From assembly GCF_937888285.1 (NCBI RefSeq), contig NZ_CALART010000016.1, forward strand, positions 1 through 27,935: 27,935 nt of DNA, given 5' to 3'. The DNA is from an uncultured Aquimonas sp. GTDB lineage: Bacteria > Pseudomonadota > Gammaproteobacteria > Xanthomonadales > Xanthomonadaceae. Made by a program: the position numbers and the translations under genes. The notes beneath the pieces are model-generated. The model did not search any database, had not been told where the DNA came from, and saw only the letters and a list, made by a program, of their open reading frames with translations. Numbering within the stretch: the stretch's first letter is position 1; every line of letters begins with the position of its first letter. Positions 1-7,386 of the stretch are shown here, in pieces.

Positions 1-55
1 CGAATCCCGAATCCCGAATCCCGAATCCCGAATCCCGAATCCCGAATCCCGAATC
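1..55. repeat. Tandem heptamer repeat (GAATCCC)n
   Basis: Nearly eight uninterrupted copies of a 7-bp unit (CGAATCC phase) fill the left edge and stop five bases before the mtrB-like stop codon. The array may continue to the left of the window. The same heptamer recurs in an intergenic gap near 6708. Short arrays of this heptamer are, from memory, common between genes in Xanthomonas-like genomes. It is probably slippage-prone intergenic DNA lying downstream of the minus-strand operon. Confidence 0.9.
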
Positions 56-59
56 TCCC

Positions 60-2288
60 TCAGAACCGCCAGCGCAGGTTCAACAGCCAGGCCTGCGCCC
101 GGTAGTCGGGGCTCTCATCGCCCAGCAGAATGACGTTGGCCAAGGTGTTCGGCGCGCTGCCGTCCTCGGCGAAATCGGCGCCGTCGAAGCGTTCGAGGCG
201 GTAGTGCAGGCCCATCTCCAAGCCTTCGCGCAGCACGTAGTCGAAGCCGGCGTCGATACGCAGCAAGCGGGCGCGGGTGTCGGGCAGGGGCGCACTGGTG
301 AGCGCACTGCCGGTAGCAACCTGCAGCGCGCCCTGCGCATCGCTGAGGCTGGCATCGGCGCGCAGGCGCAGGCGCGAGCCCGGCGCGCGATGGGCGAGGC
401 CCACGCCCAGGCTGTCGACCGTGTCCGCGTGTTCCACCGCCCAGTTGCGGTTCGGATCATTGGCCTGCGGCAGGCGGTTGGCGCCGCCCTGGAAGGCCCG
501 CCCGCGCTGCGCGGCATCCAGCCATTCGCGGCCGGCGAAGGCATTCAGCCAAAGGTTCTGCGTGAGCCCCTGCGCGAGATCCAGCTGCACATGGCGGATG
601 CGGCTATCGGTCAGGCCGAACTCCGAGGCGCGGTAGTCGTCGCGCACCTCGCCGAAGTTGAAGTTCCAGCGGCTGCGCTCGCTGGCCGCGAAGCTTGCGA
701 AGCCGCTGATCTGGTGCCGACGGCGATCGGCCAGAGGGTACTGGCGCAGGCCGGGCAGGTTCTCGAAGGTGCCGGGCACGGTGGCGATGTACTCGGGGCT
801 GTGGCTCTCGACGAAGTCGCGGCTACCGAGATAGGTCGAGCCCTCGCGGTCCGCGCCGCCGAGCTTGAAACCGTAGTCGAAGCGCTCGCCCACGCGATGC
901 CGCAGCTTGAGCAGAAGACGCTGCTCCCGATTGTCGCTGCGCGCCGAGGCCGTCCGCTCGATGGCCTGGTGGGCGAGTTCGGCGTCGATGCCGAAGCGCC
1001 GATCCGGATGCCAGCCCGCACCCAGCGCATACAGGCTGTCGCGATAGCCGGGGGCGACGTTGAAGCGCCGGCGCGCGCTGCTGGCGGCGGCGTTCTGCAG
1101 CTCCGAGTCACCGCTGATGTAGACGTACTCGTCGACCGGCGTGCGGTTGTCGCGGTCGTCGATGCGCAGGCGCGCATCCCAGCGCAGCGCGCTGTCCGAG
1201 CGCTGGGCGAGGCGCAGGCTCAGCAGTCGAGTGTCGACCCGGCCATCCAGATCTGGCCGCGGCAGCGGCACCGACAGCGCGGCGAGCAGCGCCGGCACCG
1301 CGCTGTAGTCGAGATAGGCCTGGTTCTGACGCATCTGCCCGAAAGCGACATCGGCATTGAGACGCAGGCTGGAGGTCAGCGCATAGCCGGCCGCCAGGCT
1401 CAGCTGATGGAAGCGGTTGTCGGGCGCGGGCTGGGCGCGGTTCTGCGCGGGTGAGCCGGTGCCTGCCGCCCAGCCGGAAACCTGGGCGAAGGGCGTCTGC
1501 CAGCTGAGCGCATCGATCGAATTGTCGAAGTGCGAGAGATAGAAGCTGGTGCGCAGCTGCAGGCGCGGGCCGGCATGCAGCAGGCCAAGATCGGCCGTGC
1601 GGGTGCGCTGGTCGAGCGGGGCGGCGAGCAGGATCGCCCGCGCATTGCCGCCGCCGTTGCCAGTCACGGCGGCGAAGCGGCGCAGGCCCGATTGCTGGCT
1701 TTCGCGATAGCGCGCATCCAGCTGCAGGTGCGGGCCCAGCATCGAGCGACCGCGCAGCTCGGCCTGGCCGCGTCGACGCTCCAGTTCAACGGGCACCAGC
1801 GAGGGCAGCAGCTCGCGCATGGCCGCGGTGGTCGCGCCGGGCACCCAGCCTTGAGGCAGGGTGAAGCCGCCGCGGCCGTCGCTGCGCATCGGCGTCAGCA
1901 CGCGGGTCACGCCGCTGGACAGGCGTTCGCCCTCGGCCTCGATGCGCCAGCGGCCGGCTTCGCCAAGGCCGAGCGAGATGCTCGGCTGCGGACCGCCGGC
2001 ATCGCGCACTTCCGCGCGCCAGAAGCGCGCGGAGTCCGGCGCCAGCGGTTTGCACAGCAGCAGATCCAGCAGACCCAGCGCGCCTTCCTCCTGCGCGCGG
2101 CCGGCGAGCGAGCCGCGGCGGAAGGGATCGGCGCTCGGCAGGGCCGCGCTGAGCACCAGACTGCGGCAGCCGCTATCGACCGGCAGCCAGGCGGGGGGCG
2201 GAGCGTTCGTCGTCTGCGCCCGGGTAGGGCCTGCAACGCACAGCGTGGTAGCGACAGCGAACGGGAGGGCGATGAACGTGCGAGTCAT
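60..2288 (-). CDS. mtrB: MtrB/PioB-family outer-membrane beta-barrel protein
   Basis: This 742-residue protein is probably the outer-membrane porin of a porin-cytochrome conduit, sheathing the neighbouring decaheme cytochrome so electrons can cross the outer membrane. It has a signal peptide (about residues 1-24, cleavage after TRA). The rest is rich in alternating polar and hydrophobic strands with arginine and aromatic residues, and it ends in the beta-barrel signature ...NLRWRF with a terminal Phe. The length fits the MtrB/PioB family (roughly 650-850). Mature cysteines are only C41 and C79, so the CxxC pair known from Shewanella MtrB is not present. The start is supported by AGGGGAA about 6 nt upstream. 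It lies 10 nt after the decaheme gene, so the two are almost certainly cotranscribed. Family assignment rests on the barrel features plus this neighbour; direction of electron flow cannot be told. Confidence 0.85.
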   Translation of the reverse strand: MTRTFIALPFAVATTLCVAGPTRAQTTNAPPPAWLPVDSGCRSLVLSAALPSADPFRRGSLAGRAQEEGALGLLDLLLCKPLAPDSARFWRAEVRDAGGPQPSISLGLGEAGRWRIEAEGERLSSGVTRVLTPMRSDGRGGFTLPQGWVPGATTAAMRELLPSLVPVELERRRGQAELRGRSMLGPHLQLDARYRESQQSGLRRFAAVTGNGGGNARAILLAAPLDQRTRTADLGLLHAGPRLQLRTSFYLSHFDNSIDALSWQTPFAQVSGWAAGTGSPAQNRAQPAPDNRFHQLSLAAGYALTSSLRLNADVAFGQMRQNQAYLDYSAVPALLAALSVPLPRPDLDGRVDTRLLSLRLAQRSDSALRWDARLRIDDRDNRTPVDEYVYISGDSELQNAAASSARRRFNVAPGYRDSLYALGAGWHPDRRFGIDAELAHQAIERTASARSDNREQRLLLKLRHRVGERFDYGFKLGGADREGSTYLGSRDFVESHSPEYIATVPGTFENLPGLRQYPLADRRRHQISGFASFAASERSRWNFNFGEVRDDYRASEFGLTDSRIRHVQLDLAQGLTQNLWLNAFAGREWLDAAQRGRAFQGGANRLPQANDPNRNWAVEHADTVDSLGVGLAHRAPGSRLRLRADASLSDAQGALQVATGSALTSAPLPDTRARLLRIDAGFDYVLREGLEMGLHYRLERFDGADFAEDGSAPNTLANVILLGDESPDYRAQAWLLNLRWRF

Positions 2289-2298
2289 GAACGTTCCC

Positions 2299-3231
2299 CT
2301 ATCGAGTGGCGCCGACGCCGGAGGGATGGTTGCTGCCGTGCACCTGCTGGTGGCAGTTGAGGCAGTCCTGGCCCATCAGCGAGGTCGAGCCCGAGGGCAG
2401 GCTGCTGCCCGAGAGTCCGGTGCCCGACAGCGCGGTGCTCGGATGGAACTGGGCCAGATGGCACTGCTGGCAGAGGAAGGGCGTGCGCTGCTTCAGCAGG
2501 GCCGTGTGCGAACTGCCGTGCGGAGTGTGGCAGCTCATGCAGTCTTCGGCGGCTGGCGGATGCTCCCAAAGAAACGGACCGCGCATCTCGGCATGGCATT
2601 CGTGGCAGGTCTCGTTGAGCGTGCTGCGCGTCAGCGCGCCCGGCGTGGCGCTGCCGTGCGGGGCGTGGCAGTCGCTGCACTGCATGCGGCCCATGTCCAG
2701 CGGATGCGCCGAGACCTTCATGAACTCCGCATGCTCCTTGCGATGGCAGCTGGCGCAGTGCTCGACCTCGGTATCGGCGCTCAGCATGGGGTCGTCGAGC
2801 GTGTGCAGCTGGTGGCAGTCGACGCAGGCCAGCCCGGCATCGGCGTGCGCGCTGCCGGTCCAGTGCATCGCGCTGCCGCGGTGGCAGTCGAGGCAGACCG
2901 CATCGCCGGCGCCGCCGCCTTCGCCGCGGGCAAAGCGCACGTCGGCAGCAGCGCGCGGCTCGCCGCGCGGCGGGCGGCGCATATGCGCTTCGCTGGCACC
3001 GTGGCAGCTGGCACAGCCGTCTTCGGCGAAGCGGTTGCGCGGATCCGACAGCACCGCATGCGGGCCGTGCAGCACGGCATTGAGCTGCGGATGATCGTGG
3101 CAGGCGAGGCAGGTGTCGGCGGCTTCGGGCAGCTGGGCATGCGCGGGCTGCATGTACAGCTCACTGACCCACAGCAGCAGGGCACAGACGACCGGAAGCA
3201 GTGGGCGCAGCTGCGCCAGACTCGAATGCAT
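2299..3231 (-). CDS. mtrA: DmsE/MtrA-type decaheme c-type cytochrome
   Basis: This 310-residue periplasmic cytochrome has a signal peptide (about 1-32, ending AHA) and exactly ten CxxCH heme-binding motifs: CLACH, CASCH, CLDCH, CVDCH, CASCH, CSDCH, CHECH, CMSCH, CQQCH and CLNCH. Size and heme number match the DmsE/MtrA/PioA family, which inserts into an MtrB-type barrel and passes electrons between periplasm and cell exterior. It is the first gene of a two-gene unit with the barrel protein, 10 nt apart. A run of G residues about 7 nt upstream of the ATG could serve as a ribosome site. In Shewanella the family supports metal or DMSO reduction; in Rhodopseudomonas it supports Fe(II) oxidation. 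Which applies here is open. The last 30 residues are Ser/Gly-rich with little predicted structure. Confidence 0.93.
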   Translation of the reverse strand: MHSSLAQLRPLLPVVCALLLWVSELYMQPAHAQLPEAADTCLACHDHPQLNAVLHGPHAVLSDPRNRFAEDGCASCHGASEAHMRRPPRGEPRAAADVRFARGEGGGAGDAVCLDCHRGSAMHWTGSAHADAGLACVDCHQLHTLDDPMLSADTEVEHCASCHRKEHAEFMKVSAHPLDMGRMQCSDCHAPHGSATPGALTRSTLNETCHECHAEMRGPFLWEHPPAAEDCMSCHTPHGSSHTALLKQRTPFLCQQCHLAQFHPSTALSGTGLSGSSLPSGSTSLMGQDCLNCHQQVHGSNHPSGVGATR

Positions 3232-3290
3232 GAAGGCGCCCCCGCGCTGGACAATGTCCGAGAGTCTAGACAGGAAGCTCAGGTCCGGGT

Positions 3291-3304
3291 TTGATCAGGA
3301 TCGG
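3291..3304. promoter_or_regulatory. Possible FNR/CRP-type operator
   Basis: The 14-mer TTGAT-CAGG-ATCGG matches 8 of 10 informative positions of the FNR/ANR dyad TTGAT-n4-ATCAA. It lies in the 128-bp gap between the divergent decaheme and ferric-reductase-like genes, where it could control either. A single near-match in GC-rich DNA can occur by chance, so this is only a candidate. Confidence 0.3.
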
Positions 3305-3359
3305 GTATGCATGTCGCCAAGCGGGCATGCTCACCCGCTGTGATCGCCCGGAGCCCCGC

Positions 3360-4700
3360 ATGAGCCCTCCCAGCCCTTCGAAGCCCCTGCCGCAGCGTGC
3401 CGCCTTCTGGCTGGGCATCTATGTGCTGCTGGTGGTCGCGCCGCTCGCACTGCTGCTGCTGGGCGAGCGGCCGCGGCCCGGCGGCTTCTGGTGGGATTTC
3501 GCACTGGCCCTGGGCTATGCCGCGCTGGCGATGATGGGCCTGCAGTTCGCGCTGACCGCGCGTTTCAAGCGCGCGACCGCGCCCTTCGGCATCGACCTCA
3601 TCTATTACTTCCACCGCTACCTGGCCTCGATCGCCACGGCGCTGCTGGTGGTGCATGCGCTGATCCTGCTGCTGCGCTTTCCGGCGGCGGTGGGCGGCAT
3701 CGATTTCCTCAGTGCACCCATCCACATGAGCGCCGGCTGGGTGGCACTGTTCGCTTTTCTCGCGCTGGTGGCGAGTTCGCTGTGGCGCAAGCGGCTGCGG
3801 CTGGAGTACGACCGCTGGCGCCGCGTGCACGTGGTGCTGGCGGTGATCGGCCTGGTCGCCGCCTTCGTCCACGTGCTGGGCTCGGCCAGCTATCTGGAAA
3901 CGCCCTGGAAGTACGCGCTGTGGGCGGGGCTCGGCGCGTTCTGGCTGGGCCTGGTCCTGTGGGTGCGGGGCCTGCGTCCGCTGGCCTTGATCCGGCGACC
4001 CTGGAAAGTGGTCGAGGTGCGGCCGGAGCGCGGCCGCAGCTGGACCGTGGCGGTGGCGCCGGAGGACGGGCGTGGCTTCGAGTATCGCGCGGGCCAGTTC
4101 GCCTGGCTGAGCCTGCGCGCCTCGCCCTTCGGCATGCGCGAGCATCCCTTCTCGATCGCTTCCAGCCCCAGCCGGCCCGGCCGGCTGGAGTTCACCATCA
4201 AGGAGCTGGGCGACTTCACCCGTACCATCGGCAGCCTTCAGCCCGGCGAGCGCGCCTGGGTGGATGGCCCCTACGGCAACTTCGGTGTCGAGGGCCATGA
4301 GGATGCGCCCGGGCTGGTCTTTATCGCCGGCGGCGTCGGCATCGCGCCGGTGATGAGCCTGCTGCGCTGGTTGGCGGACCAGGGCGAGCAGCGGCCCCTG
4401 TGGCTGTTCTATGGCAACCGCGATGTCGAGCGCATCGTCTTCCGCGAGGAGCTTGAAGCCCTGCAGCAGCGACTCAAGCTCAAGCTCGTGCACGTGCTGG
4501 GCGATCCGCCGGAGGACTGGCAGGGCGAACGCGGTTTCATCACCGCCGAAGTGTTGAACCGGCATCTGCCGGGCCAGCGCGATCGCCTCCACTATTTCGT
4601 CTGCGGGCCCGAGCCGATGATCCGGCTGTCCGAACGCAGCCTCGACGCACTCGGCGTGCCGCTGGCGCGCCTGCACTCCGAGATCTTCGATCTCGCCTGA
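3360..4700 (+). CDS. Ferric-reductase-like transmembrane flavohemoprotein
   Basis: This 446-residue inner-membrane oxidoreductase probably moves electrons from NAD(P)H through FAD to two membrane hemes. The N-terminal half has about six hydrophobic segments with two His pairs each 14 apart: H85/H99 and H157/H171. This is the bis-heme arrangement of the ferric reductase-like transmembrane domain. The C-terminal half is a ferredoxin-NADP reductase-type module: FAD-binding REHPFSI (260-266), nucleotide-binding FIAGGVGIAP (321-330) and the CGPEPM motif (416-421). The start at 3360 follows CCGGAG with good spacing; in-frame ATGs at 3291 and 3327 would add a charged, cysteine-containing leader. It is divergent from the decaheme gene and 37 nt ahead of a cytochrome c gene. 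It may be an electron donor or acceptor for the conduit; a stand-alone ferric reductase or oxidase role is the alternative. Confidence 0.85.
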   Translation: MSPPSPSKPLPQRAAFWLGIYVLLVVAPLALLLLGERPRPGGFWWDFALALGYAALAMMGLQFALTARFKRATAPFGIDLIYYFHRYLASIATALLVVHALILLLRFPAAVGGIDFLSAPIHMSAGWVALFAFLALVASSLWRKRLRLEYDRWRRVHVVLAVIGLVAAFVHVLGSASYLETPWKYALWAGLGAFWLGLVLWVRGLRPLALIRRPWKVVEVRPERGRSWTVAVAPEDGRGFEYRAGQFAWLSLRASPFGMREHPFSIASSPSRPGRLEFTIKELGDFTRTIGSLQPGERAWVDGPYGNFGVEGHEDAPGLVFIAGGVGIAPVMSLLRWLADQGEQRPLWLFYGNRDVERIVFREELEALQQRLKLKLVHVLGDPPEDWQGERGFITAEVLNRHLPGQRDRLHYFVCGPEPMIRLSERSLDALGVPLARLHSEIFDLA

Positions 4701-4737
4701 CTTTCCCACTTCCAACGCCATCGCCAGGAGATACACC

Positions 4738-5142
4738 ATGCGAGAACTCTGGGCCCGCCGCCTTGCCGCCTTCACCGGCCTGATGGTCGTGCTGCTGTCC
4801 GCGGCCTTCGCCGCCGTGCAGAACCCGCCTGCGGGGGCTTCACTCGCAGCAAGCGTCGCTGCGGATGGCGCCGATGCCGCCCTGCTTGCACGCGGTCGCG
4901 AAGTGGTGCTGACCAATGACTGCCTGATGTGTCATTCGATCGCCGGGGAGGGCAGCCCGCGCAGCCCGCTGGATGGCGTCGGTTCGCGTCTGTCCGAGAC
5001 CGAGATCCTGCACTTCGCGATCGCCGACGAATCCGTGCAGGACGACCTCTCTCCGCGCGCGATCAAGGCCAAGCGCGACTACGCCGAACTGCCGCAGGAA
5101 GACCTGCAGGCGATGGCGGCCTACCTCGCGTCGCTGAAGTAG
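4738..5142 (+). CDS. Small monoheme cytochrome c
   Basis: This 134-residue protein has an N-terminal signal or anchor segment (about 8-27), one heme site CLMCH (C62, C65, H66) and a C-terminal helix (LQAMAAYLASLK) typical of class I cytochrome c domains. The sixth ligand is unclear: Met126 in that last helix is the only obvious late methionine, which is an unusual place. It follows the ferric-reductase-like gene by 37 nt and has a strong ribosome site (CAGGAGATACACC before ATG), so the two are likely cotranscribed. It probably shuttles electrons in the periplasm or on the membrane face, possibly between the flavohemoprotein and the decaheme protein. That partnership is inferred from position only. 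Confidence 0.85.
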   Translation: MRELWARRLAAFTGLMVVLLSAAFAAVQNPPAGASLAASVAADGADAALLARGREVVLTNDCLMCHSIAGEGSPRSPLDGVGSRLSETEILHFAIADESVQDDLSPRAIKAKRDYAELPQEDLQAMAAYLASLK

Positions 5143-5151
5143 CCGGAACAC

Positions 5152-5184
5152 TCCCGGGCGGAGCTCGCCGGCGCCCGCCCGGGA
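5152..5184. terminator. Hairpin between convergent genes
   Basis: A perfect 10-bp inverted repeat (TCCCGGGCGG / CCGCCCGGGA) with a 13-nt loop sits in the 48-bp gap between the convergent cytochrome c and TPR-like genes. There is no T tract on either side, so it may act as a weak bidirectional terminator or as an mRNA 3'-end stabiliser. Confidence 0.5.
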
Positions 5185-5190
5185 TGCGCC

Positions 5191-6039
5191 TTACTCGTCC
5201 TCGAGCTGGCTGCGCGCAAACTCGGCGTCGAGCTTCTCCATCGCGTCCCTGGGCTTCAGCTTGGCGGCGCGCTCGTAAGCCGCGGCGGCGTCGTCCTCGC
5301 GCTTGTCGCCGTAAAGCAGCATCAGGCCGTTGCCGTACTCGATGTGGGCGATCGGCGAGTCGGGCGTCAGCTCGACTGCGGTCGCGAGGTGCTTCTCGCC
5401 GAGGGCCGCCTTGGCGCCATAGGTGAGGCCGCCCAGCATGCTGCCGACCTTGTTGATGATCTCGGCGTGGTACAGGCCCAGCGCGGTGTGCGCCTCGGCG
5501 TGCCGGGGCGCGAGCTTCAGCGCGGCATCCAGACTCTCCTTGACCTTGCCGGCCAGACCTTGGGTCAGGGCCTTGGCGATCGAGATGCTCTGGCTGTAGC
5601 GGCCGATTGCGAACGCCCGGCGGAAATGGCTGTTGGCGCGCTTGGGCAGGGCCTCGGCGGCGGCCTCGGCCAGGGTCACCAGCTGCTCGTAGCGCTTGAG
5701 CTTGGCCGCGTCGGAATCCAGCAGATGGCTGCCGTGGATGCCGCCGGCCTTCACAGCCACCGAAGCGCCGAGCACGCCCAGCGATTCGCCGAGCTCGAAG
5801 GCCTGCTGGAAGTCGCCGGCGTGGAAGGCGCGCCAGGCCTCCTTCAAGGTGGTCGCAGCCTCGGCGGGATCGAGCTTGAGCTTGGCCGCCTTCGCGCTGG
5901 CGGCGACATCGGCTTCGTCCGGGTAGGGCTCGCAGTCGCCGGCGTGCAGCTTGGTCCAGGCCTTCTCAAGCTTGGCGCCCGCGTAGTCGAAGCTCTTGCC
6001 GTCGTAGGGGAACGCTGTCCAGGCTTTGCTCTTGGCCAT
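5191..6039 (-). CDS. TPR-like helical protein of unknown function
   Basis: This 282-residue, Ala/Lys-rich, probably cytoplasmic protein has no signal peptide. The C-terminal half has TPR-like helical repeats, e.g. the stretches KESLDAALKLAPRHAEAHTA and LATAVELTPDSPIAHIEYGN, then DDAAAAYERAAKLKPRD near the end. The N-terminal half is also helical and contains a similar unit, TLKEAWRAFHAGDFQQAFEL. The start at 6039 (MAKSK...) is chosen over an in-frame ATG 21 nt upstream because GGGAG lies 7 nt before it. Tetratricopeptide folds usually mediate protein contacts; the partner cannot be told. It stands alone, convergent with the cytochrome gene and divergent from the short phasin-like gene. Homologues are, I believe, annotated as hypothetical in related genera. 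Confidence 0.8.
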   Translation of the reverse strand: MAKSKAWTAFPYDGKSFDYAGAKLEKAWTKLHAGDCEPYPDEADVAASAKAAKLKLDPAEAATTLKEAWRAFHAGDFQQAFELGESLGVLGASVAVKAGGIHGSHLLDSDAAKLKRYEQLVTLAEAAAEALPKRANSHFRRAFAIGRYSQSISIAKALTQGLAGKVKESLDAALKLAPRHAEAHTALGLYHAEIINKVGSMLGGLTYGAKAALGEKHLATAVELTPDSPIAHIEYGNGLMLLYGDKREDDAAAAYERAAKLKPRDAMEKLDAEFARSQLEDE

Positions 6040-6169
6040 CCGGAGTCTCCCGCTGCGCATCTCGCGCGTAGTGTGTTTGTTCTATCGCGCAAACCTAGCA
6101 TGCGTTGCGGCGCCGTTGCGGTGCCGCGCGCGCCTTCCGGCGCTTCGCTCCGCCAACAGGAACCTCCCC

Positions 6170-6550
6170 ATGAAGCAGATCAAAGCCCGTCGTGTCGCCC
6201 AGCCTGCCAAGGCCGAGTTGAACCCCCGCAACCTCGTACTCGCTGGTCTCGGCGTGGCCGCCATCGCCCGCCGCGAAGGCCGCGGCCTGCTGGCCCGCAT
6301 CGAGAGCCGCAGCCGTCGCATCGCCGAGCGTGTGCAGTTGGAAGCCGGCGCCGCCAGCGGCCGCGTGGTCGAGCTGGCCGAACAGGTGCGCAGCCGCGTC
6401 GAGCAGGCCAGCCAGCCGGTCATCGCCCGCGTGCAGACGCTGCTGAAGCGCGCGCCCAAGGCCAAGCTCAAGACCGCTACCAAGCGCGCTCAGGCTCGCC
6501 GCGCCGCCGCCAAGCCGGTCGCGAAGAAGCGTACGCGCCGCAGCGCCTGA
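6170..6550 (+). CDS. Short basic phasin-like protein
   Basis: This 126-residue protein has a central amphipathic helical part (about 15-100: NLVLAGLGVAAIARREGRGL then Glu/Arg-rich helices) and a strongly basic tail rich in Lys, Arg and Ala (LKTATKRAQARRAAAKPVAKKRTRRSA region). The pattern resembles short phasins or PhaF-type granule-associated proteins, whose AKP-type tail can bind DNA while the helix coats a lipid or PHA granule. A second, clearer phasin lies at 12239. The start follows AGGAACC with good spacing, and a strong terminator lies 24 nt after the stop, so it is probably a single-gene unit. A small nucleoid-type protein with no granule role is the main alternative. Confidence 0.65.
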   Translation: MKQIKARRVAQPAKAELNPRNLVLAGLGVAAIARREGRGLLARIESRSRRIAERVQLEAGAASGRVVELAEQVRSRVEQASQPVIARVQTLLKRAPKAKLKTATKRAQARRAAAKPVAKKRTRRSA

Positions 6551-6573
6551 TCGCGCCTCGCCGCCGCCCACAA

Positions 6574-6607
6574 CAACAAGGCCCGCTCGCGCGGGCCTTG
6601 TTGCTTT
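6574..6607 (+). terminator. Rho-independent terminator after phasin-like gene
   Basis: A perfect 13-bp stem (CAACAAGGCCCGC / GCGGGCCTTGTTG) with the tetraloop TCGC is followed by CTTT. The GC-rich stem top and A/T-rich base make it the strongest terminator in the window. It begins 24 nt after the stop at 6550. Confidence 0.9.
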
Positions 6608-6707
6608 CGGTGTGCCTGCACCGAATCTGCAAAGCCATTGCGCCGCAAGTCCCAGCCTTTCGGAAGGTCAGGGCATTGGCAGAGGGCCAAACACCGCCGG
6701 CTCTTAC

Positions 6708-6738
6708 CAATCCCGAATCCCGAATCGCCAATCCCGGC
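6708..6738. repeat. Degenerate GAATCCC heptamer repeat
   Basis: About three imperfect units (AATCCCGAATCCCGAAT, then GCCAATCCCGG) related to the array at 1-55 sit just past the 3' end of the TetR-type gene. This gap of about 130 bp holds nothing else that can be supported. Confidence 0.7.
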
Positions 6739-6741
6739 TTC

Positions 6742-7365
6742 TCACCTATACGCCGCCAGCAGGTGATGCAGGTGGACGCGCTCGGCGTCACGCAGGAAGG
6801 GGGCGATCAGCATCAGCACCTGGTGGATGCCGCGGTTGATGCTCTCACGCTCGTCCTGCTCGCCGCGGACGGCGCTGAAGTTCAGCCAGAAGGTGGAGAT
6901 CAGCAGGATGTTGGTCGAGGTGGCTTGCACCTCGTCGGCGCTGGCGCGCATCACCTCCGCGCGCACCAGGCCCTGCATGATGCGGATGGCGTTCTCGCCG
7001 GCGCGCTTGAAGATGCGCGCGAAGTGCATCCGCAGCTTGCGGTTGCGGCTGGTGATGTCGACGAGGTCGCGATAGACGAAGCGGAAATCCCAGATGCACT
7101 CGAACACCGCGTGCAGCTGCAGCCAGATATCCTCCAGCGTCGGCAGGCGGTCGTCGGGTGCCGCCAGCGCGCTGTCCATGCGCGTCTCGAAGCGCGCGAA
7201 CAGCTGCTCGATGATGTCGTCCTTGTTGCGGAAGTGGTAGTACAGGTTGCCGGGGCTGATCTCCAGCTCGTCGGCGATGTGATTGGTGCTGACATTGGGC
7301 TCGCCGCGCGCATTGAAAAGCGCGAGGCTGGCCTCGAGGATGCGCTCGCGGGTGTCCTTGGCCAT
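6742..7365 (-). CDS. TetR/AcrR-family transcriptional regulator
   Basis: This 207-residue regulator has an N-terminal TetR helix-turn-helix (about residues 8-52; recognition region STNHIADELEISPGNLYYHFRNKDDII) and an all-helical ligand domain. The GNLYYHF segment is the classic TetR signature. It lies 21 nt downstream of the acyl-CoA-binding protein gene on the same strand, so the two are probably cotranscribed. This suggests, as inference, that it senses an acyl-CoA or fatty acid and controls lipid storage genes nearby. Its own ribosome site is weak (GAGA), consistent with translation within an operon. No operator palindrome was identified with confidence. Confidence 0.92.
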   Translation of the reverse strand: MAKDTRERILEASLALFNARGEPNVSTNHIADELEISPGNLYYHFRNKDDIIEQLFARFETRMDSALAAPDDRLPTLEDIWLQLHAVFECIWDFRFVYRDLVDITSRNRKLRMHFARIFKRAGENAIRIMQGLVRAEVMRASADEVQATSTNILLISTFWLNFSAVRGEQDERESINRGIHQVLMLIAPFLRDAERVHLHHLLAAYR

Positions 7366-7386
7366 GGTCTCGCGCGGTCCGCGCGA

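Noticed and set aside
204..3294. Long plus-strand frames opposite mtrB and mtrA.
   Set aside because: They are the shadow of GC-rich codon use on the other strand; the minus strand encodes a barrel protein and a ten-heme cytochrome with clear signals.
60..5142. A complete MtrCAB or Pio operon.
   Set aside because: No third gene of the mtrC, omcA or pioC type is present; the only other CxxCH protein is the small monoheme cytochrome.
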